From positions 437,801 to 470,300 of the forward strand of contig RPFO01000111.1 of the NCBI GenBank assembly GCA_009746045.1: a stretch of 32,500 nt of DNA. The letters are read 5' to 3'. The notes beneath the pieces were generated by a model. It was not told the origin of the DNA. It worked only from the letters and a program-made list of their open reading frames with translations, and searched no databases. Below, piece by piece: positions 18,416 to 30,805 of the stretch. Each line of letters begins with the position of its first letter. Position 1 is the stretch's first letter. Both the position numbers and the translations under genes were made by a program. This DNA is from Mesostigma viride. Taxonomy: Eukaryota; Streptophyta; Mesostigmatophyceae; Mesostigmatales; Mesostigmataceae.

Positions 18416-19740
18416 AGTGATGCCAGTGCATGCCATGTCTGTGTAAGGCTCCCGCGCATCGCATGTAATGCACTCTTCTTTTCATTTATTTCTGGGGCAC
18501 ACCGAGTAGTAGGGCACAGTCTTCCGCCGACTCTTCAGCATCAAAGACATTCTTTCATTTAATTGGTCGCATGGCTGACCTGCCTCAAGTGCCCTACTCG
18601 GCCTGAAACGATCAAGCAGCCGCCTCACTTGAGAATGTCATTACCAGTGCACGGGGGCTCGACGCACGGCATACAGCCATGAAGGGCCAACTGGCCCCCA
18701 GCTATGCAGACACCTGAAATTAGGTGTTGCACATCTTTCCGGCCAGACAGTGACGTGAAGCGATTCCTGCCGGGTGGACGATGCAAGGTGTCCTTTTCGC
18801 GATGGTGCCAACAGGGGTATTGGGAGGTATCTTCAAGGTCTTCAAGGCGTAAACAATAGGTGAAGGTGCACTGGTCGTAGTCATCACCAAACACTGCCGG
18901 CCGATGTATGATAATTCAGTCCCTTACATCGCCAGCAATATTACCACAAGACCGTGATACAGCTCGGTAAAATAGCACCAGGCAGTTTTAATGATTGCAT
19001 TCTGCCCTTCTGCCCTTACGTATGCATCTCCCAGCCTGGCCGTTCGTTGGGCGAGGATATTGCGTCAGCATCCGAGCTGCCAGCCTGCATGATCCTCCAA
19101 GGGGACAGGCTGCCCCAACACCGAAAATTTAGAACTCCTTGCAGGACGACAGAGCCAGGTTGTGACCCTAGGCTGTGACGAGGCCAGCCGATACTGGATG
19201 CCAGAATTTCAGCCCACGTGGCTTGGTATGTCCCCCCTCGAAGCCCACGCTTCTACTCTCCCTCGCAATGCAGGGTATGGCTGGGGACTGGAATTCCAGG
19301 GCATGTACACACACGCGCCTAGAGTTAGGATATACACACACGAAACTACGCCCTGGCCTGCATACACCCATGAAGGCACGCCAACACGGGCACCTGCGAC
19401 GGACCCGCCCCCATGATATCAGGCACGCCTCCCGTGTCCACGTCTTCCCTGACCACGCCTATGTAGGATCGGTGTCCCTGGGTGATCCACCCACAAAGGT
19501 TTCGCCAACCACGGGCCCACACGCGGCAGCAAAGTCCCCGCGCGGGCCAAGCCGTGCGCCGCCTGCCAACACAGCTACCTTGTGGCTATAGAACGGACAG
19601 TTTGATGTTCAAGGGTACACTTAACTAACCCAACAGCATCATAGGATGCCCCCATTTCACTAGCATTCCCCTCTGTCCTGCAGCAGAGCAGGTTGTTTGG
19701 ATGCACTTGTGCGCGGGTGGACGCCCCTAGAGCCGCTGCG
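18416..19740. other. Mostly without recognised genes; one exon-like stretch on the minus strand
   Basis: On the minus strand 18892-18712 is open and reads DDYDQCTFTYCLRLEDLEDT, bounded by a CAG upstream and CAG|GTGTCTGC downstream, so it could be an internal exon. No partner exon was found. Frames near 19168-19591 look like non-coding translations. The 3' untranslated region of the methyltransferase gene must begin at 19740 and run left, but I see no certain polyadenylation signal. Confidence 0.3.
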
Positions 19741-19762
19741 TTAGTTGAGGGTTCCCCGACAC
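19741..19762 (-). other. 22-nt terminal exon completing the post-SET zinc motif
   Basis: Exon 8 ends GACAA|GTAAGA, where reading on would give an immediate stop. The acceptor GCTGGCGCAG at 19772-19763 is followed by G TGT CGG GGA ACC CTC AAC TAA. This gives K-C-R-G-T-L-N-stop, so the C-terminus reads CFCGSDKCRGTLN, the canonical post-SET end of Set1 proteins with the C.C....C zinc ligands. Confidence 0.9.
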
Positions 19763-22700
19763 CTGCGCCAGCACAAATGTCACGGAGCAGGCAAGAATGA
19801 GTGCTGAGGCGAACAATCGTGTGCCAGAGGCGAGGATGAGTGCCATGAGGCGCACAATGAAGCCAACCAGGAGAGGGCCAAGGAAGCCAACAACGACAGC
19901 CTGCACACGCCAGCCGGGGAGGAACTCCATGCCCCACACTGCGCCGATACCACAGAGCTGGCGAAACGGGGAGATGTGAGTCGCGCTGCTCTCATGCCAC
20001 GTGTCCGGGCAAGCACCTGCGCAAATCTGCTCCAGCGTGAATGGGGCAGGCGACGAGAAAACACAGGGGTGATGCCACGCGACACCAGGAATGGAAAGCA
20101 GGCGGTGTCGCCAGAGAATCCCCCGAGACAGCAACCCAGGGAGTATCACCGCGGAATGGGCACGGTTCACGCCTACAAAATGTGCGACGGTATATGCCCA
20201 GACACATTCCATATCAGCCACGCTCAAAGGCCGCGTGTGCGCTCCCCGCAAGTGCTCACTGGTCAAACCTGCAGAGGCGGGGACCCCAGCGTGATGGAAA
20301 CCAGCCCCTATGCAAAACCCCTTACGAAGCCACATCTTACTTGTCCGAGCCGCAGAAGCAGGGGATCTTCTCATCTTCGATGGGGAACTTGTAGTCGTAC
20401 GTGATCTCGTCGCCCTTGTGCACCGGCTTCTTAGAGTAGATGACCACCTTCTTCTGGCCCTCCACCGTGATCAGCTTGGTGTAGCAGTTGGGCTGCGGGG
20501 GGGGGATTGCCAGGGGGGGCAAGTTCAGAGCCAGCACAGGTGGATGCGTTGCCACAAGAGAAACCGAGGGAGCGCGGCTGCAGAGAGCGCGTGGGCAATG
20601 CGGGTGCACGGGGCAAGCCGGGCATCGGCGACAATGGCAACGGGATGAGGATGAGGACATTGGGTAACATGAAGCGAAAAGGAGAGTCTGCCAAGCTCTA
20701 TTGGGCACCTGGCGGGGAGCGCATCCAATAGCCATCACTGCAGTGTACAGCACACATGTCCCCACCGATCGCGATGGATGCCACCATGGTACCGTAAATG
20801 ATCACATTACAGCAAACGCTCGTAAGGGATGGGCCTCACGCAGGCCTTGCGGTGCACATGGCGACCAGAGTGTGCGCGGTTGCCTGCCGGTGGGCAGCCA
20901 GGTGTCGCAGGCACAAGAAAGTCAAAATTACAATGTGTGTGTGTGTGTGCGCGCGATGGCCACGCGCCACCCAGGCATGTCCATGATGACTCTTCCCACA
21001 ACATGCACAGTTGCCAGAGTGAGGGGCCAGACGACATAAATGGATGCAAGCGACAGCCACTCACGTCACAGCAGTGGTTGATGAAGCGTGCCACGCCACC
21101 CTTGTGCGTGGCGTCCACCTGCACAGGGTTCAAGGAGCCGAGGCACCGCGGGTGGACAGGGGACAGGGAACGTGGCGCGGGTGGAAGGACAAGGAGGCCA
21201 CAAACGTTGCATCAAAGAAATGACATCAGCAGCCCCATTGTTGTTATTTATACCACGTTTCGTTGTTATTTATACCACGCGGCGTGAGCTGCCCAAAAAC
21301 CAGCCCTAGACTTGCAAGAAACGCACATAAGCGGCAGGCGGCAACCTAGGATACAGCTGAACACCTGGCGGCCCAGTACCTGCCCTGTTCTCGCGCACAA
21401 ACCCCTTCCCTCACATGGCTCCAAGTGGCCGGCCACAAGGCGACACAACCACCGTGTCCACATAGCACACATGCCCACCTTCCCATGAGGCCGCTGTGGT
21501 TGGCCGCGGGGCAGAGAACCCCATGGTCCCCCACCCGCCATGAACATGGGCTACAGCGGATCTACCTGATGAGATTCTACCGTATGGCAGGGAGCACCCC
21601 AGCCCACGGGCTCCCTCCCAGCCAACCCACCCACCCAGCAGCCTAGCCCCCACACCACGCCCACCGTCTCGCCCACGTCAGAAGTTCACATATCCTCACC
21701 ACTCCCCAAACACCTACCACCGCCTAGCCCCTATCCCAGGCTAATGTGTCGCCATCCGCTAACTGCAATAGCCCACATCCCAACTCTCCCCACCCACCGC
21801 GCATCTCGTGTCACCTCCCAACCTCCTCGCCCACATCCCCACATCCGCAACCCCCCCACACTCCACACACCGCGAATCCCGTGTCGCCCAGCCGGAACAG
21901 GTAGCTGGAGCCGATGCCCATGCGCTCGTACTGGCGCTCGCGCAGGTCCGAGATCTGGCGGCAAAACCAGAAAGGGGGGAGGGGGAGATGGGGGAGGTAG
22001 GCAGATGGGGGCGTGAGAGTGGCAAGGTGGGTAGGTGGGGGCGATACGGTGAGGGGGGGTTCGAGACGGGCGCTATGGTGAGGGGGTGAGGAGAGGAGGG
22101 CGTCATTACCAGGGGGTGGGCAGTTAGCGCCGCAAAGCAGACGCCAGCAGAGGGCACAGGGCAGCACCCATCAAGCATCGCCCACACAATTTGACCGTCA
22201 GGCCACGAGATGATCACATGGTCAGCAGCGGTCACCCAGAGCGGTAGCAGAAGGCAGAGGACACAAGCTCCCACACTTGATTGCCTTTGGAGCGTTGCTC
22301 CTTACTTTCCCCCCGCCTGCCCTTACTTCCCCCTACGCCGGCCGGCTTGCGTCCCCAAGGGTGTGCAAGCGCTACGCTGCAGGCTCCCCGGAGGAAGCGA
22401 GGCGCAGCCGAGCCGAGCGGAGCCGATCCGATCCGATCCGATCCAAGCCCAGCCCAGCCCAGCCCAGCCCAGCCCAGCCCAGCCCAGCCCAGCCCAGCCC
22501 AGCCCAGCCCAGCCCAGCCCAGCCCAGCCCAGCCCAGCCCAGCCCAGCCCAGCCCAGCCCAGCCCAGCCCAGCCCAGCCCAGCCCAACCGAGCAAAGCCT
22601 TGTGATGCGATGCAGCCCACGAATCCCCCCCATCACCTCCCCTCGCAGCCCACCCCGCACGCATTCCCTGGCACAAAGGCTTCCAGACTCAAGAACAAAT

Positions 22701-25700
22701 ACATCCCCTCCATCCCCCCCTCACGTACTGGCATGCGGATGACCTCCCCCACGTATTCCAGCACAAACTCCTCCATGGGGATGTCCTCCAGCGCAAACAG
22801 GCCCCAGTTGTGGATGCGCGAACGCGTCAGCTTCAGCAACTTTCGCCGCGCCTGGCAGCAACGACCACACACAAGGGGGGAACAGGGAGAAAGGGAGGCA
22901 GGGGCATCCAGCAAGTGGGGATGGAGTTGGGTCCATCACTGAGCAGGGGTAGGGAAACGTGGGTGGAAGACGCGCCCAGATAACGCCACATGCGCGTGCC
23001 ACAGGAAATTCGAAACGCAATCATGTAAGGAGAGGTTGCCTTGCGCAGCTGTAGCAGACACAGCGGTTGCCGTGCACAGCTGTAGAGACACAGAGACAGC
23101 AACGCGGCAGGACAGCAGGTGTGCGCAAGGCAGAGGGACACCAGCGGGCGCGAGGGAGGGAACAGGCCGCAGTTAGACGCGGAGGTGGAGGCTTGCTGCC
23201 AGCACACAAGGTCACAAGCGGTCACAAGGTTGGCGTCCCCATGGAAGCAACCGGAGACGCCCTTTATAAAGCAACAAGAGACGCCCCTAAGCTATCTACC
23301 TATCGCACGGGAGCGCTGCATGTAGTACACATGCGCCATTATGACACCAGATGTAAAAAAGAAAACCTGTTGGGAAAAGGAAGCTTCAGAAAAAATTCGA
23401 AATGCTTCTTATCCTGTCTTCCTTGGTTTCTTCTTACATGTCCTCGCACATGCCGTCCAGCACACACACGTGAGGCTCACCTTGAGCTGGCTGAGCTTGG
23501 TCAGGTCTGACACATCCGCGGTGGCCGCGAGCAGGCGGTGGTTGACACGGTTGCTGCGTGCGGAGGACGCCGCATGGCCGCTGCTGGCTCCCGCCCCACC
23601 CAACAGCCGCGCCTTGCCCGCCACCGGTAGTGAGGGGGGAACCGGCCGGCTGCCCTCCTGTCCTTGTCCATCCTTGGCCTCACACACGCGTGCCATCCCT
23701 TGCACCGCCCGCCGCCACTCCCACCCCATGATGCTGGTGCGCGCACAGCCCCGGCTCATCAGACCCGTCCGCGCGGGACGAGCCAAAGCCGCCTTCGAGG
23801 TTTGGGAACCCGGTGTTGGCGCCTTGTCCTTGTCTTTGTCCTTGGGGGGTAGTGTGTTGGCCCCTTGCCCGTGTGCGGCACCGCTCCGCCTCTCATCCCT
23901 GTCCGCTGGCTTCTTTGACCGGTTCCTTCCGGCTGCCGGCGCCGCCCCTTCCGCCCTCGGCGGCACACCCTTGCGACCCACCTCTGCGGGCTTGCCTTTC
24001 TTTGCCAAAGGTATCCCCTTGGCATCCCCCTTTGTCACCGGCTCCTTCCTGACCGCGCTGTTGCTGGCCTTGGCCTTCCCCGCCCCAACCACCTTGCTGC
24101 TATCCCCCACCACGGCTGCCTTGGGTAGCTCCCCCCACATTGCCTCATTCACCCCCGTTGTCGATGCCGCGTTCACGTTGACATAGCGCTTACGACCGGC
24201 ACGGCGCCTCGCGGCCGCGTCCACGTCAGGCCCTGGATGCACCGCTGGCGAGCCGTCCCTATCCCTGGTGCTCTCGGGGCCTGCACGAGCCCCCCCCCGC
24301 CCCTTCCACTGGCCTCCTTCCCTGCCCCCTTGGCCTTCTGCGCGCTAATGCCGTCATCCGATAAGTCACCCACGTCACGCGCCGCCTTCACCTCCGCCCC
24401 ATCCTCCTCCCCCTCACCCTGTGCGGCCGAGCCACCACCACCCCTTGCCACCGAGTTGACAATATCCACCAGCTCCATCGCCAAAGAAGAAGCGCGGCTG
24501 CGGCCCTGCGGCCAGGGCAGCTGCACCGCGACCCCGCCCGCATCCACTCCCCCTGCCCCAGACACACCAGGGATCCTGCCTGCCGCACCGCTGGCTTGGC
24601 CATCAGATATGCCACAGGGAGCCCCGTACCTTCCTGCTGCCAGGCCCTCGGCTGCTGCCGCACCGTCAACGGTCCCCTCCTTGCCACCATAGCGCCCTGA
24701 TGTGTCAATACAGGGCAACGACTCGGCATGGCCCTCTGCTTCCTCGGCCGTCGCCACCCCCTTCGCTGCCCTCCCTTGCCGGCCCCCCTTCTTCCGCTTG
24801 GCGTTCGGCAGCACGCCTTCACCAGCATCAATGCCCCCGGTTTCGCCTTCATTTCTCCGACGACCCTTCTTCCCTCGCTTGCCCCCGCTGGTCCGCGCAC
24901 CATCCGTGAATATGGCATCCGCCACACTGCCCTCATCCTGCGCCAGTCGGCTGGCCTCTTCCACGCCCGCCTGCCCATCGCTCGTCGCCGCCCCGTCGCC
25001 CCTCTTCTCTGCATGCCCTTGCTCCGCCTCCCCCTCCCTGTGTTCTGCCCCAACAACCGCCCCACCCTCGCCCTCCTTCGTGCACGTGGCCTCGAGGCCT
25101 TGCGTGCCTGCTGGCGTTGTGCTTACCGCCGCAGGAAGCGCCCCCTCCCTCGCCCCTTTGCCCCGCCCCTTGATGGAAATCTTTAACTTCCCCCGCTGGT
25201 GGTTGTCCTGCGCGTCGCCCTCCGCCGCCACCTCTTCCTTGGCACCACCCTGCGCGCGCGTCGCGCTGGCCGCCCCCGCGCCCCCCAGTGCCGGTGCTGG
25301 TGATGGCTCGCTGCTGGCTGGTGCTGCAGCTGCCAGGGCCACGCCCGCACCCTCACGCACCATGCCCGCCGCCGATGGTTTCTCGATGACCGGCCACGCA
25401 TCCGCAAACCCTGGGGGTGCGTCCCAGGCGGTGGGGGATACCCCACGGCCGCCCACGTCCACCCCCGCCCCCACATGCCCCACGCCCCCAAACCCGGGTG
25501 GCAGCTCCATGGCCCCACCACCATCGTCTAACAGGAACTGGCCACCTGGCAGCGCGGGGTTGATCCCAGCCGCCTGCATGCCCACAGTTGTGGTGCCGCC
25601 GGTTGCAGATGACAGCCTCATGGCCGCCTGCCTGGCCCTCTCACGCTCCTCCTCCTCCAACTCTAGTAGTAACCGCGCGCCCTCCTCCTCAAGTTCTGCC

Positions 25701-28700
25701 CACCGCTCGGCTGCGCGCTTGGCTGCGGCTGCGGTGTCGATCTGCTGCTGCCGTCGCCGCTGCACGGCTGCTGCGTGCGCCGCCTCCACTCGTGACCAGG
25801 ACCCATCCAACACGTGCGCCAGGATCGCGCGTGCCACCTCCTTGGTCACCTCCTGGACCAGCTCCATGCGCACCTGCCAGGGTGGTGAGATGGGGGCAAG
25901 GATGCGACGGCGACCGCGTGCACAAGGGACGGGTCAGGAACCGCCGGCGCGGCCCGCCAACGTCTTCCTTATCTGAGCTCCCGCCCGCCAACTGGCATGC
26001 CATACCAGGCATACCATGGCTGGGTGGCCGCCCCCGACATCACTGTGCACCGGAGACAGCTGAAACAAGGGAGGGGGGGGGAACTGGGGGGGGGGGGGCA
26101 GGGGGCCTTGGGGGAAGAGGGTGGGCTGGATGGAAGGGGTAGCGGCTTGAAGGGGTGGGCTGGCCATAGGGCTAAGCACACTTCACATGCCCCAAACCGC
26201 GCGCACACTTCACGCGCCATTAACTGTGCACACAATTCACACGCCATCAACCATGCGCACCCTTCACACGCCATCAACCACGCGCACACTTCATCGCCAT
26301 CAACCCCCTGACAGGGGACCAGCTCACAGGCAGAGACGGCCACCGCTGGTCCCTGCAATTGGCGCAGGCAACGCAACGCAGCGGCATGCTCGCTTCGCAC
26401 GGGCATCCACCCGGGCATCGCGAGGGGAGAAGGCAGGGGGGGTAGCCATTCCAGGCGTTCAGGCGAACACCCACCTGCCAATCATGGCAAATAGACAAAA
26501 CAAACTCGGTTTATTTAGCCTGATGATAGCTGCCACCCGGTGCAACTACTCGCCCATCATTCGGTGCAGCACTCACCAGGTAGGAGGCTCCCTCTTCGAA
26601 GCTGCAGTCGGGCGCGGGCGGCGCGCTCAGCTGCATCAGCTGGTCCTCCCTCATCCGCCGCTGCAGCTCCGCCTCCTCCTCCTCCCGTTGCCTCTGCTGC
26701 GCCTCCATCCGCTGCTGCGCTTGCGTCCACATCATCTGCTGCTGGTGCAGGTGGTACCAGAGCGCCTGCTTCTGCGCCTGCTCCAGCTGCTCCTGCTCCT
26801 CCTGCTGCTCCAGTAACTGCTGCTGCTCCAGTAACTCCTGTTCCAGTAACTGCTGCTGTTGCTGCATTTGCTGCATTTGCTGCTGCTGCAATTGCTGCTG
26901 CTGTTGCAATTGCTGTTGCTGTTGCTGTTGCAGTAATTGCTGCTGTTGTAATTGCTGATGCTGTTGCTGCTGCAGCTGTTGTTGCAGTGCCTGCTGCTGC
27001 AGTTGCCAAACCTCCTGTTCGCGGCCCCATAGCGACGCCACCGGGTGAGACGGCGGCGGCAGGTGAGGCGCCGGCACGGCTTGCGAGGGCTGGGGCGGGA
27101 GAAGCGGCGGCACAAACTCGGGTGGCTGCTGGGGTGGTGGTGGAGGCACCTGGGGTGGTGCAGGTGACGAGGGAGTTGCCATCGGGGGCAAAGGGGGCGG
27201 CTCCCCCGGCGGTAGCGGTGGTGGCGTCGGATCGGCGCCAGCTGGCAGCGGCACGGTGAGCGGTGACGACGCTGACATCAGCAGCTGCTTCAGTCTCTGC
27301 TGCCAGTCCAACTTCTGCGCGTGTCGCAGCCCCTGACCAGGGGACCCCACCCCCGGCACCACGCCGGGGGCTCTGCCAGCGACGCCTGCGCCCGCCACGT
27401 CGGGCCCTGAGGATCCCAGGCTCTCTGACTGCGAGCGACCCGCCCGTGTGCTGGCATCTGCCACAGCGGGCCCCGGTCCCCCCGCAGCGTGCAGAGGCCC
27501 AGATGAGGATAGCGCGTGCGCTGGCCGCTGCTGCCGCCGCGCCTCCTCGTCCACCAGCTTGAGCAGCTGGGCCAGCGGCTTCGCGGGGCCACCTTTGTAG
27601 TAGACCTGCAGGGGGACGTCGTTTCAGGAATAGACTAAAATTTTAGTGGGGCCACTCGATTCACAACAGGGGGTGGGGCCACTGGTTTTAAACGTCAGGG
27701 GGTGGGGCCACCCATGTACCATAAGCACGCACAGCGGGGGTTTGTGCAATGGGTAGACAACAGCAAGGATGAGGGGGGCGCAACCGTACCACATTTGAGG
27801 GCCGTGATGTGCATGGTCCAACCTCATGACTTGGAGCACCTTGGTGGTTGCTCTCACGAACATAGCCCGGTTGCTCTCATGAACATAGCCCGATAGGGTC
27901 ACGCCAGCACCGCGAATAGCCCCGGGATGAGGGAGCAGGTGAGAAACCAGCAGCTTACGAAACAAACACTTGACCGATTCGAGGACAATAAAAAATCTAC
28001 GAGCCCTTCATCATGACCTCGGACGTGCCTCCTCCGCGACTCTGCTTGAGCCATGCAGGACCTGCGGCTCCCTATTTACTAGCCAAGATAGAGAAGAATA
28101 AGGCACCTTATCAGTATACCACCTAGTAAGATAGAGAAGAATAAGGCACCTTATCAGTACACCACCTAGTAAGATAGAGAAGAATAAGGCACCTTATCAG
28201 TATACCACCTAGTAAGACAGCTTCTTTACTCCGCCGCCCCTCTTCCCCAGCCTATCACCTGACTCACCAACTCCACAAAACGAGAGCTGTATGTACAGGT
28301 TGGGTTGCTCCACTCTACGTGGCTCACATCTATGTGGTTCGGACTACCCTAACACACAGATGAGTTGACAACGCGTCCACCTAAGTCCTCATACACGGTT
28401 GACAGCAGCACGCGTCCGTGAACACAACACCCAGACATGCATCCAAAAATGGGTCCGCTTGCCGCGTCCTACACCCGCCACCCACCAGCGTGTAAGGCGC
28501 CAGGTCCCCCCTGGCAAGCTGTTGCTCAAGAAACACCAGGTTGACGGGCCCCGCCTCCATCCCCTCGGCATCGCGGTACATCCACACGGCCACCGTGCGC
28601 AGCTCGTCGACATGTGGCGCCGGCTTGGCGCTGCTAGGGGCTGATGATGGCGCACCGCCTGCCATGGCTGCACTGGGCTGGGCCCAATCGCCTTTGCCCT

Positions 28701-30322
28701 GGGGGAGCATGATCGGCCAAAACCACACAGGTGCATGGATGAGCCAAAATCACAGGCGCGCGCATGTACCCAACAGCCACAGGCGCGCACACATAAACCT
28801 CACTGGCGCTGACCATCATCGCGGTCACTATTCTGGCCGCACCCGCGGCTGTGCCAGCACGGCCATACATGTGCGAATAATACTGCCGCGCGCGTGGCGG
28901 CGACAGCTGTTACTATCCCAAGACGGGTGGTGGGGCTTTCATTGTACAAAAGCACGGACAGGCTGGGGCCAGGCATCGCAGTCTGGATACCCAACAACCC
29001 ACGCGGCTGCCAGCGGGACGCACCAGCCTGCGCACACACCAGCGGGATGACGTGGCGGCGGAGTGCGGCGGCCCATTCCTGCACGCACACATGCATCATC
29101 GACAAGCTACCCGACAACCGCCTGCATTCGCACACCACACACCTGGATGGCAGCCCCTGGCCCGTTGCTGGTGACTGTGCCATGGGGCACCACACCATTC
29201 GACGCACCCTTGACAGCAACCCCACCGCCAGCAGCAGCACTGCCCCCCCCCCCCTGTGGCCTGCTCCTTGGCGGCCTGCTGCCTTGCCTTGGCCGTCAGC
29301 GCGTCGAACAGCGGCAGCAGCTGCTCCACCGGATACGCGTCGCCATGCGTCAAGCACTCGAAGCAGTGTTCCAGCCGCACCTTGCTCTCGCGGTAGTAGC
29401 GCCGCAGCACGCGCAGAGGGTAGGGGTCCGCCGTGCCCCCTTGCCCCACAAACCGCCACATGCAGGACAGCCCGCAGCATCCCACGGCGGCGTCTGCTAG
29501 TGCCGCTGCGTCGCTTGGTCCCGATGCGGGCTTGGCCCCCGCTGCGATGGACAGAACGCCTTCCCACGAGGCCTGCTCGGCACCCTGCCTAGGAGCGCCG
29601 CCGCCCTCCCTGCTGCGGTCCGCATAGGGGGGCGCGTAGCTGGCAGCGGGCGCCACCGCTGGGCCCCCACGTGCATTGGCCGCACCTTCACGTGCATGAG
29701 GCCCCCCCTCGCGAGCGTGCGCCCCCCCTTCGCGTGCGTGCGCCCCAACGCGGGCGTGTGTGCCGGAGCCTGAGCTGGAACTGTTGGCGCTGGACGCGGT
29801 CGCGCCGCTGCTTGCACCTGGACCTGATGCGCCGCTGAGCTGGCGGTGGTTGGTCACGTGACCACCACGGGATGCCCCGTGCTTGTGGGCGTGACGTGGG
29901 GCAGTGCTGCCGTCGGAGGCGTGCGGGCCAGGCGTCACTGAGTTGTTGCTGTTGTTGTTGTTGTTGTTGTTGTTGTTGTCGGGTCGAGAGGGGGGCCAGT
30001 CGTACGCCGCGCCTCCCCTTGGCGCGTGCTGCATGTGCTGGTGTGCGTGCCCATGCTGGTGGTGGCGTGGGTGCGACTGGCTATGGTGACCTCCATGCGT
30101 GTGGTCGTGATGATGGCGCACACGAGGTGGGTCGTCAGCGCGCCCCACATGGGCTGACCCCGGCCCCAAGCCATGGGCTGACCCATGGGCTGACCCGCTC
30201 TGCTGCGTGGCGGACGCCACCTGTCGCACGCTGACGTCAGCACGGTGGCGGTGGTCGTGCCCCCCCGTGCGGGACAGGCCGTCGTCATCCCCCGCGCCGC
30301 GCTTGGCAGTGGAGTAGGACAT
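19741..30322 (-). CDS. Set1/ATXR7-type histone H3K4 methyltransferase with GYF domain, nine exons
   Basis: A SET-domain enzyme that would transfer methyl groups from S-adenosylmethionine to histone H3 lysine 4 in the nucleus. Proposed exons (minus strand): 30322-29143, 28698-28486, 27605-26577, 25873-23481, 22851-22729, 21954-21871, 21118-21065, 20492-20341 and 19762-19741. All introns are GT-AG, junction phases agree, and the total is about 1,749 residues. Exon 1 is His-, Gly- and Asn-rich; exon 2 holds a GYF-like domain; exon 3 is proline-rich, then a long glutamine-rich coiled coil. Exon 4 is low complexity and ends in the N-SET region ([30 protein letters not shown]). Exons 5-9 form SET and post-SET. 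CARTS.GWEW followed by SET, plus the upstream GYF, points to the plant ATXR7/SDG25-like branch of Set1. Two frame breaks lie at poly-C runs (24290-24298, 29243-29254). Start: first ATG of the exon-1 frame without repeat sequence. Confidence 0.88.
20341..22851 (-). other. Catalytic SET domain, exons 5-8
   Basis: Exon 5 (41 codons): [20 protein letters not shown], then [14 protein letters not shown], with the SET-I motif WGLFA. Exon 6 (28 codons): [20 protein letters not shown]. Exon 7 (18 codons): [18 protein letters not shown], the NH.C cofactor motif. Exon 8: [20 protein letters not shown], then [20 protein letters not shown]. The catalytic/AdoMet residues and the YDY tyrosines are present. 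NHCCDPNC is the Set1-type form of the motif (NHSC in many other SET proteins). Confidence 0.92.
22446..22585. repeat. (AGCCC)28 pentanucleotide array inside intron 5
   Basis: 28 uninterrupted 5-bp units, preceded by a short (GATCC)n run at about 22424-22444. On the transcribed sense strand it reads (GGGCT)n, with a GGG every five bases. Confidence 0.95.
26700..27000 (-). other. Glutamine-rich coiled-coil tract in exon 3
   Basis: On the coding strand this is almost only Gln, Leu, Met and Glu codons ([20 protein letters not shown]), moving into [14 protein letters not shown]. Mixed CAG/CAA codons show it is not a pure trinucleotide expansion. It is expected to form a long coiled coil or interaction surface. 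Confidence 0.8.
28084..28214. repeat. 43-bp direct repeat, three copies, in intron 2
   Basis: The unit starts AAGATAGAGAAGAATAAGGC and contains CACCTTATCAGTATACCACC. The three copies differ by about one base. Confidence 0.92.
28486..28605 (-). other. GYF-like domain (exon 2 of the methyltransferase gene)
   Basis: [15 protein letters not shown], then [18 protein letters not shown], continuing in exon 3 as VYYKGG. This matches the GYF/adaptor layout W.Y.D..G...GP.....L..L...G.L....LV. GYF domains bind proline-rich peptides. An equivalent domain stands before SET in plant ATXR7, which supports the subfamily call. Confidence 0.65.
29943..29978. repeat. Trinucleotide repeat encoding poly-Asn in exon 1
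   Basis: (GTT/TTG)n on the plus strand encodes a run of asparagines (with a Ser) on the coding strand, following the His-rich segment. It is coding simple sequence in the disordered N-terminal region of the methyltransferase. Confidence 0.8.
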
Positions 30323-30394
30323 GGCTGCGTTGACGCAGGGGAGGCGCGTGACAAAGGTAGGGCATGTGGCAAAGGGGGTCAACCGACACAGACG

Positions 30395-30796
30395 GGCAAG
30401 CAACAAGCGGCGGCAAGCGACAAGGGGTGCAAGCGACAAGGGGGGCAAGTGACCAGGGGTGCAAGCGACAAGGCGGGCAAGCGACAGGCGGGGCAAGCGA
30501 CGAGGGGGGCAAGCGACAAGGGGGGCAAGCGACAAGCGGGGCAAGCGACGAGGGGGGCAAGCGACGAGGGCGGCAAGCGACAAGGGGGGCAAGCGACAAG
30601 GGGGGCAAGTGACCAGGGGGGCAAGTGACAAGGCGGGCAAGCGACAAGGGGGGCAAGCGACAAGGGGGGCAAGCGACAAGCGGGGCAAGCGACGAGGGGG
30701 GCAAGCGACGAGGGGGGCAAGCGACGAGGGCGGCAAGCGACAAGGGGGGCAAGTGACCAGGGGGGCAAGCGACAAGGCGGGCAAGCGACAAGGGGG
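30395..30796. repeat. 16-bp minisatellite directly upstream of the methyltransferase start
   Basis: About 25 units of GCAAGCGACAAGGGGG with recurring variants (GACGAGG, GTGACCAGG, GACAAGCGG). The array starts about 70 bp upstream of the ATG at 30322 and must lie in the 5' untranslated region or promoter. The frames across it are repeat translations. Confidence 0.93.
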
Positions 30797-30805
30797 GGTT
30801 CACAT

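Noticed and set aside
22232-22676. [10 protein letters not shown] / [10 protein letters not shown] repeat proteins
   Set aside because: They are translations of the intronic (AGCCC)n array.
24237-25976. Long plus-strand Ser/Pro/Ala-rich frames (151-424 residues)
   Set aside because: They are antisense to exon 4 of the methyltransferase gene; GC-rich low-complexity DNA keeps several frames open.
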